Part shown: positions 61,239 through 64,000 of the stretch, one piece after another
How the letters are laid out: every line of letters starts with the position of its first letter
Position numbering within the stretch: the stretch's first letter is position 1
Origin: Anaerobutyricum hallii DSM 3353
GTDB lineage: Bacteria; Bacillota; Clostridia; Lachnospirales; Lachnospiraceae
Length of the DNA: 64,000 bases
Reading direction: 5' to 3'
Assembly: GCF_000173975.1 (NCBI RefSeq)
Contig: NZ_ACEP01000088.1
Span: 20,971-84,970 of the forward strand
Notes under the pieces: model-generated
Seen by the model: the letters and a program-made list of their open reading frames with translations, nothing else
Told to the model about the DNA's origin: nothing
The model's database searches: none
Program-made: the position numbers and the translations under genes

Positions 61239-62411
61239 ATGCAGAATAAAAAATATGGTGAATACGGTGGACAATATGTAGCAGAATCTCTGATGAGTGT
61301 ATTAGCAGAATTAGAGACAGCATATAATGAGGCAATTAATGATCCGAAATTTATCGAGGAATATAACTACTATTTAAAAGAATATGTCGGAAGAGAGACT
61401 CCTCTTTACTTCGCAGAGAAGCTTTCTAAAAAATACGGCACAAAGATTTATTTAAAACGTGAGGACTTGAATCATACCGGTGCACACAAAATCAATAATG
61501 TGATCGGACAGATTCTTTTAGCAAAACGAATGGGCAAAAAGAAAGTCATCGCAGAAACAGGAGCAGGCCAGCATGGTGTGGCTACTGCGACAGGAGCAGC
61601 ACTGTTTGATATGGAATGTACCGTATTTATGGGCGAAGAAGATATGGAACGCCAGGCATTAAACGTATTCCGTATGGAAATGCTTGGAACAAAGGTAGAA
61701 TGTGTAAAGAGTGGAAGCCGTACTTTAAAAGATGCCACAAACGAGGCGATTCGTACATGGGCGAAAAATGCAGAAGATACTTTCTATATTATCGGTTCTG
61801 CGGTAGGCCCTCATCCATATCCACAGATGGTAAAGGAATTCCAGAAAGTTATCAGCGTAGAGACAAAGAAACAGATTCTTGAAAAAGAAGGAAGACTTCC
61901 AGACTGCGTACTTGCCTGCGTAGGCGGCGGTTCCAACTCCATCGGAATGTTTGCAGAATTCATTGATGAAAAAGACGTAGAATTAATTGGTGTAGAAGCA
62001 GCGGGATTCGGAATAGAGACAGGAAAACATGCCAGTGCATTTGCCTCAGGAAAAGCAGGTGTACTTCATGGAATGCGCTCCTACCTGCTTCAGAACGAGG
62101 ATGGAAATATCCAGATTGCAAGCTCCATCTCCGCTGGGCTTGATTATCCGGGGGTTGGACCGGAACATGCTTACCTGCACGATAGCGGAAGAGCAACCTA
62201 CGTTTCTATCACAGACGACGAGGCAATGCAGGCATTAAGAGAGCTTTGCCGCGAAGAAGGAATCATCCCGGCAATCGAGAGCGCCCATGCATTAGCATAC
62301 GCATTTAAAAAGGCAAAAACAATGACAGAAGACCAGATTATGGTTGTAAACCTTTCCGGACGTGGAGACAAGGACGTACATACGATTGCAGAGTATTTTA
62401 AAGATAAATAA
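61239..62411 (+). CDS. trpB: Tryptophan synthase beta chain
   Basis: A PLP enzyme of 390 residues, the TrpB1 type. The PLP lysine is in [40 protein letters not shown] with the phosphate-binding GGGSNS loop, and [14 protein letters not shown]. It condenses indole with serine. GAAAGGATTTT precedes the ATG. Next is trpA after 17 bases, so the complex subunits are co-expressed. Confidence 0.97.
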   Translation: MQNKKYGEYGGQYVAESLMSVLAELETAYNEAINDPKFIEEYNYYLKEYVGRETPLYFAEKLSKKYGTKIYLKREDLNHTGAHKINNVIGQILLAKRMGKKKVIAETGAGQHGVATATGAALFDMECTVFMGEEDMERQALNVFRMEMLGTKVECVKSGSRTLKDATNEAIRTWAKNAEDTFYIIGSAVGPHPYPQMVKEFQKVISVETKKQILEKEGRLPDCVLACVGGGSNSIGMFAEFIDEKDVELIGVEAAGFGIETGKHASAFASGKAGVLHGMRSYLLQNEDGNIQIASSISAGLDYPGVGPEHAYLHDSGRATYVSITDDEAMQALRELCREEGIIPAIESAHALAYAFKKAKTMTEDQIMVVNLSGRGDKDVHTIAEYFKDK

Positions 62412-62428
62412 AAGAGGAGGATAGAAAA

Positions 62429-63220
62429 ATGAACCGCATTGAAAAAAGAATGGAAGAATTACAAAATAAAAATGAAAAAGCATTTGTGACATATATGACT
62501 GCCGGTCTGCCGGATATGGAAGGCACAAAAGCCTTAATCAAAGCACAGGCAGAAGCAGGAATTGATATTATCGAGTTAGGAATTCCATTTTCCGATCCAA
62601 CCGCAGACGGTCCGGTTATCCAGGATGCATCCTATCGTTCCATCTGTAAAGGAACAAACTTAAAAGGTGTATTTGCAGCGGTAGAAGAGGTAAGAAAAGA
62701 CTGCGATGTGCCACTCGTATTTATGATGTACTATAACACTATCCTTTACTACGGCGTAGATGCATTTGCCAGGAAATGTGCCGAAGTCGGCGTAGACGGT
62801 CTTATCATCCCAGACCTTCCAAAAGAAGAACAGTTCGAATTAGTAGAAGCACTCGACAACACAGAAAATGCACCAATCCTCATTCAGCTTGTCGCACCAG
62901 TATCCGCAGACAGAATCCCAATGATCTTAGAAAATGCAAGAGGCTATGTCTATTGCGTATCCTCTATGGGTGTAACCGGACAGGCAGCACATTTCCATAA
63001 AAACGTAAGAAAGTATCTGGAAAATGTAAAAGCTGTATCTAAGATTCCGGTCATGATGGGATTCGGAATCCGCACAGCAGAAGACGTAGCCGGATTAAAA
63101 GATACGATTGATGGCTGCATTGTCGGAACACATTTCATTGAACTTATGGAAGAAAATAATTATAATCTGGATGTGGCAAAAGAATATATCCGCAAGTTTA
63201 AGAAGGAATTAAACGCTTAG
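62429..63220 (+). CDS. trpA: Tryptophan synthase alpha chain
   Basis: A TIM-barrel protein of 263 residues. The catalytic Glu and Asp are in IELGIPFSDPTADGPVIQ and VDGLIIPDLPKEE; YCVSSMGVTGQ and MMGFGIRTAEDV form the phosphate site. It cleaves indole-glycerol phosphate and channels indole to TrpB. AGAGGAGGATAG precedes the ATG. It closes the operon. Confidence 0.97.
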   Translation: MNRIEKRMEELQNKNEKAFVTYMTAGLPDMEGTKALIKAQAEAGIDIIELGIPFSDPTADGPVIQDASYRSICKGTNLKGVFAAVEEVRKDCDVPLVFMMYYNTILYYGVDAFARKCAEVGVDGLIIPDLPKEEQFELVEALDNTENAPILIQLVAPVSADRIPMILENARGYVYCVSSMGVTGQAAHFHKNVRKYLENVKAVSKIPVMMGFGIRTAEDVAGLKDTIDGCIVGTHFIELMEENNYNLDVAKEYIRKFKKELNA

Positions 63221-63345
63221 CCAGTTTTCTGTTTTTGAAAAAGATACAATTTAAGCTGTAAAAAATTACGTTGAATTTTACAGCTTTTTGTGTATAATAA
63301 AAGTAACAGAAAAAGTATGAGGTCAAAGGAAGGAGCTGAAGGAAT

Positions 63346-63594
63346 ATGGCAAGTATTTTACCAGTATCTGATTTGAGAAATTATAATGAAGTTTTGAAAA
63401 AATGCCACAAAGGAGAACCGGTATATCTGACTAAGAATGGCAGAGGACGTTTTGTAGTTATAGATATTGAAGATTATGAGCGTGAGCGCGCAGAGAAAAA
63501 ACTTCTAATGAAACTTCAGGAAGCCGAAGAAGCAGTGAAAGATGGCAAAGGATGGCTGGATTTAGACGAGTTGAAGACACTTGTGGAGGAGTAA
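63346..63594 (+). CDS. Phd/YefM-family antitoxin
   Basis: A protein of 82 residues. The N-terminal Phd/YefM DNA-binding fold (LPVSDLRNYNEVLKKCHKGEPVYLTKNGRGRFVVIDIEDY) and an acidic C-terminal tail that should wrap the toxin. AAGGAGCTGAAGG precedes the ATG. It is one base from the toxin gene. Such antitoxins usually repress their own promoter; a TTGAAAAAG to TATAAT-like promoter lies at about 63250-63300. Confidence 0.88.
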   Translation: MASILPVSDLRNYNEVLKKCHKGEPVYLTKNGRGRFVVIDIEDYERERAEKKLLMKLQEAEEAVKDGKGWLDLDELKTLVEE

Positions 63595-63595
63595 G

Positions 63596-63895
63596 ATGCT
63601 AAAGCTGCGAATTAATCCAATTGTTGCAAAAGATTTGAAAAATATTAAGGATTACATTGCTGAAGATAACGAAGAATATGCTATAAAGACCATAAAAGAA
63701 ATTTATGGCAAATTCGAAAACCTACATATGTTTCCAGGAATGGGAGCAGATCTTTCAAAACGAGTCAGTTTCCGAACAGACTATAAATATGCAATATGGG
63801 AAGATTATGTGATTATTTATAAAATGAGCAATGAGTTTGTAGAGATTTATCGAGTGATTAATCGGTATCAGGATATTACAAGAATTTTTGATTGA
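63596..63895 (+). CDS. RelE/ParE-family toxin
   Basis: A protein of 99 residues. ParE/RelE fold pattern: LRINPIVAKDLKNIKDYIAEDNEEYAIK, FPGMGADLSKRVSFRTDYKYAIWEDYVIIYKM and VEIYRVINRYQD. It may be an mRNA endonuclease (RelE-like) or gyrase poison (ParE-like); the sequence alone does not decide. I chose ATG 63596, coupled to the antitoxin stop at 63592-63594. The remaining 105 bases of the window hold no gene I can see. Confidence 0.88.
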   Translation: MLKLRINPIVAKDLKNIKDYIAEDNEEYAIKTIKEIYGKFENLHMFPGMGADLSKRVSFRTDYKYAIWEDYVIIYKMSNEFVEIYRVINRYQDITRIFD

Positions 63896-64000
63896 TAAGA
63901 ATAAATATAGTAGATGAAGAATTCATCGAAGTAACGCTTGTGGAGATACAGAGAAAAAGGTGTAATAATAACTGGTATGGTCGAAGCAAGAATCCCTGGA

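Overview
The window reads as a low-GC, Gram-positive, spore-forming anaerobe of the Clostridia, most likely a butyrate-forming, lactate-using member of the Lachnospiraceae (Anaerobutyricum or Anaerostipes-like). The signs are a spoIIID gene, a class 1B dihydroorotate dehydrogenase (pyrK-pyrD), a tryptophan T-box, strong AGGAGG ribosome binding sites, and a D-lactate dehydrogenase/Etf/acyl-CoA dehydrogenase/lactate racemase cluster. The genus is inferred; no rRNA is present.

Layout. 1-7.1 kb: housekeeping genes on the + strand: end of a YtqA-type radical SAM gene, an HlyD-like envelope protein, ylmE and sepF (division), aroB, lspA, a RluD-type pseudouridine synthase, rpsO and a TPR protein. 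7.2-9.4 kb: ptsH-ptsI, the general PTS proteins. 9.6-13.4 kb: a UvrD/PcrA-like helicase, uppP and a YtqB/MnmM-type methyltransferase. 13.5-25.5 kb: de novo nucleotide synthesis (pyrK, pyrD, pyrE, pyrC, pyrF, purE, purM, purN, purD), interrupted by small membrane proteins and a large M29-type aminopeptidase. 25.6-31.6 kb: azlCD and a giant CoA-dehydratase-activase-like protein. 31.8-36.6 kb: a minus-strand glycerol-1-phosphate dehydrogenase-ribulokinase pair, divergent from a LacI-type regulator across a region with two perfect 15-bp palindromes.

37.8-46.9 kb is the most coherent accessory unit, a lactate-utilisation cluster: permease, FAD D-lactate dehydrogenase, EtfB, EtfA, acyl-CoA dehydrogenase, LarA racemase and a FadR/GntR regulator. 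A strong promoter with two TGGGTGACCCA sites stands in front. The likely logic is uptake of both lactate isomers, racemisation to D-lactate, flavin-based electron-confurcating oxidation through the Etf pair, and sharing of that Etf with an acyl-CoA dehydrogenase on the butyrate pathway. 47-56.7 kb: spoIIID, a fructose-type PTS with its IIB and IIC in different frames, a PRD regulator, a complete mannose-type PTS (IIAB, IIC, IID), a DUF956 protein and manA. The HPr and enzyme I encoded at 7.4-9.4 kb would feed these permeases. 57-63.2 kb: a trp operon behind a T-box, with trpE, G, C, F, B and A but no trpD. The right edge has a YefM/RelE-type toxin-antitoxin pair.

Between genes the window is unusually rich in palindromic repeats. 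One family has the core GAGCGTGTTTGAAAAAT (about eight copies, one supplying the aroB stop codon). A second is TTTGCCGCAGGCAAA followed by AGACGC (four copies). Several long imperfect inverted repeats of 125-170 bp look like MITEs or very large RNA hairpins. Several conserved proteins carry Lys/Glu/Asn-rich inserts. I saw no CRISPR array, prophage, IS transposase, tRNA or rRNA. The most novel-looking material is the repeat families, a structured RNA candidate upstream of spoIIID, and the frame-split fructose PTS gene.
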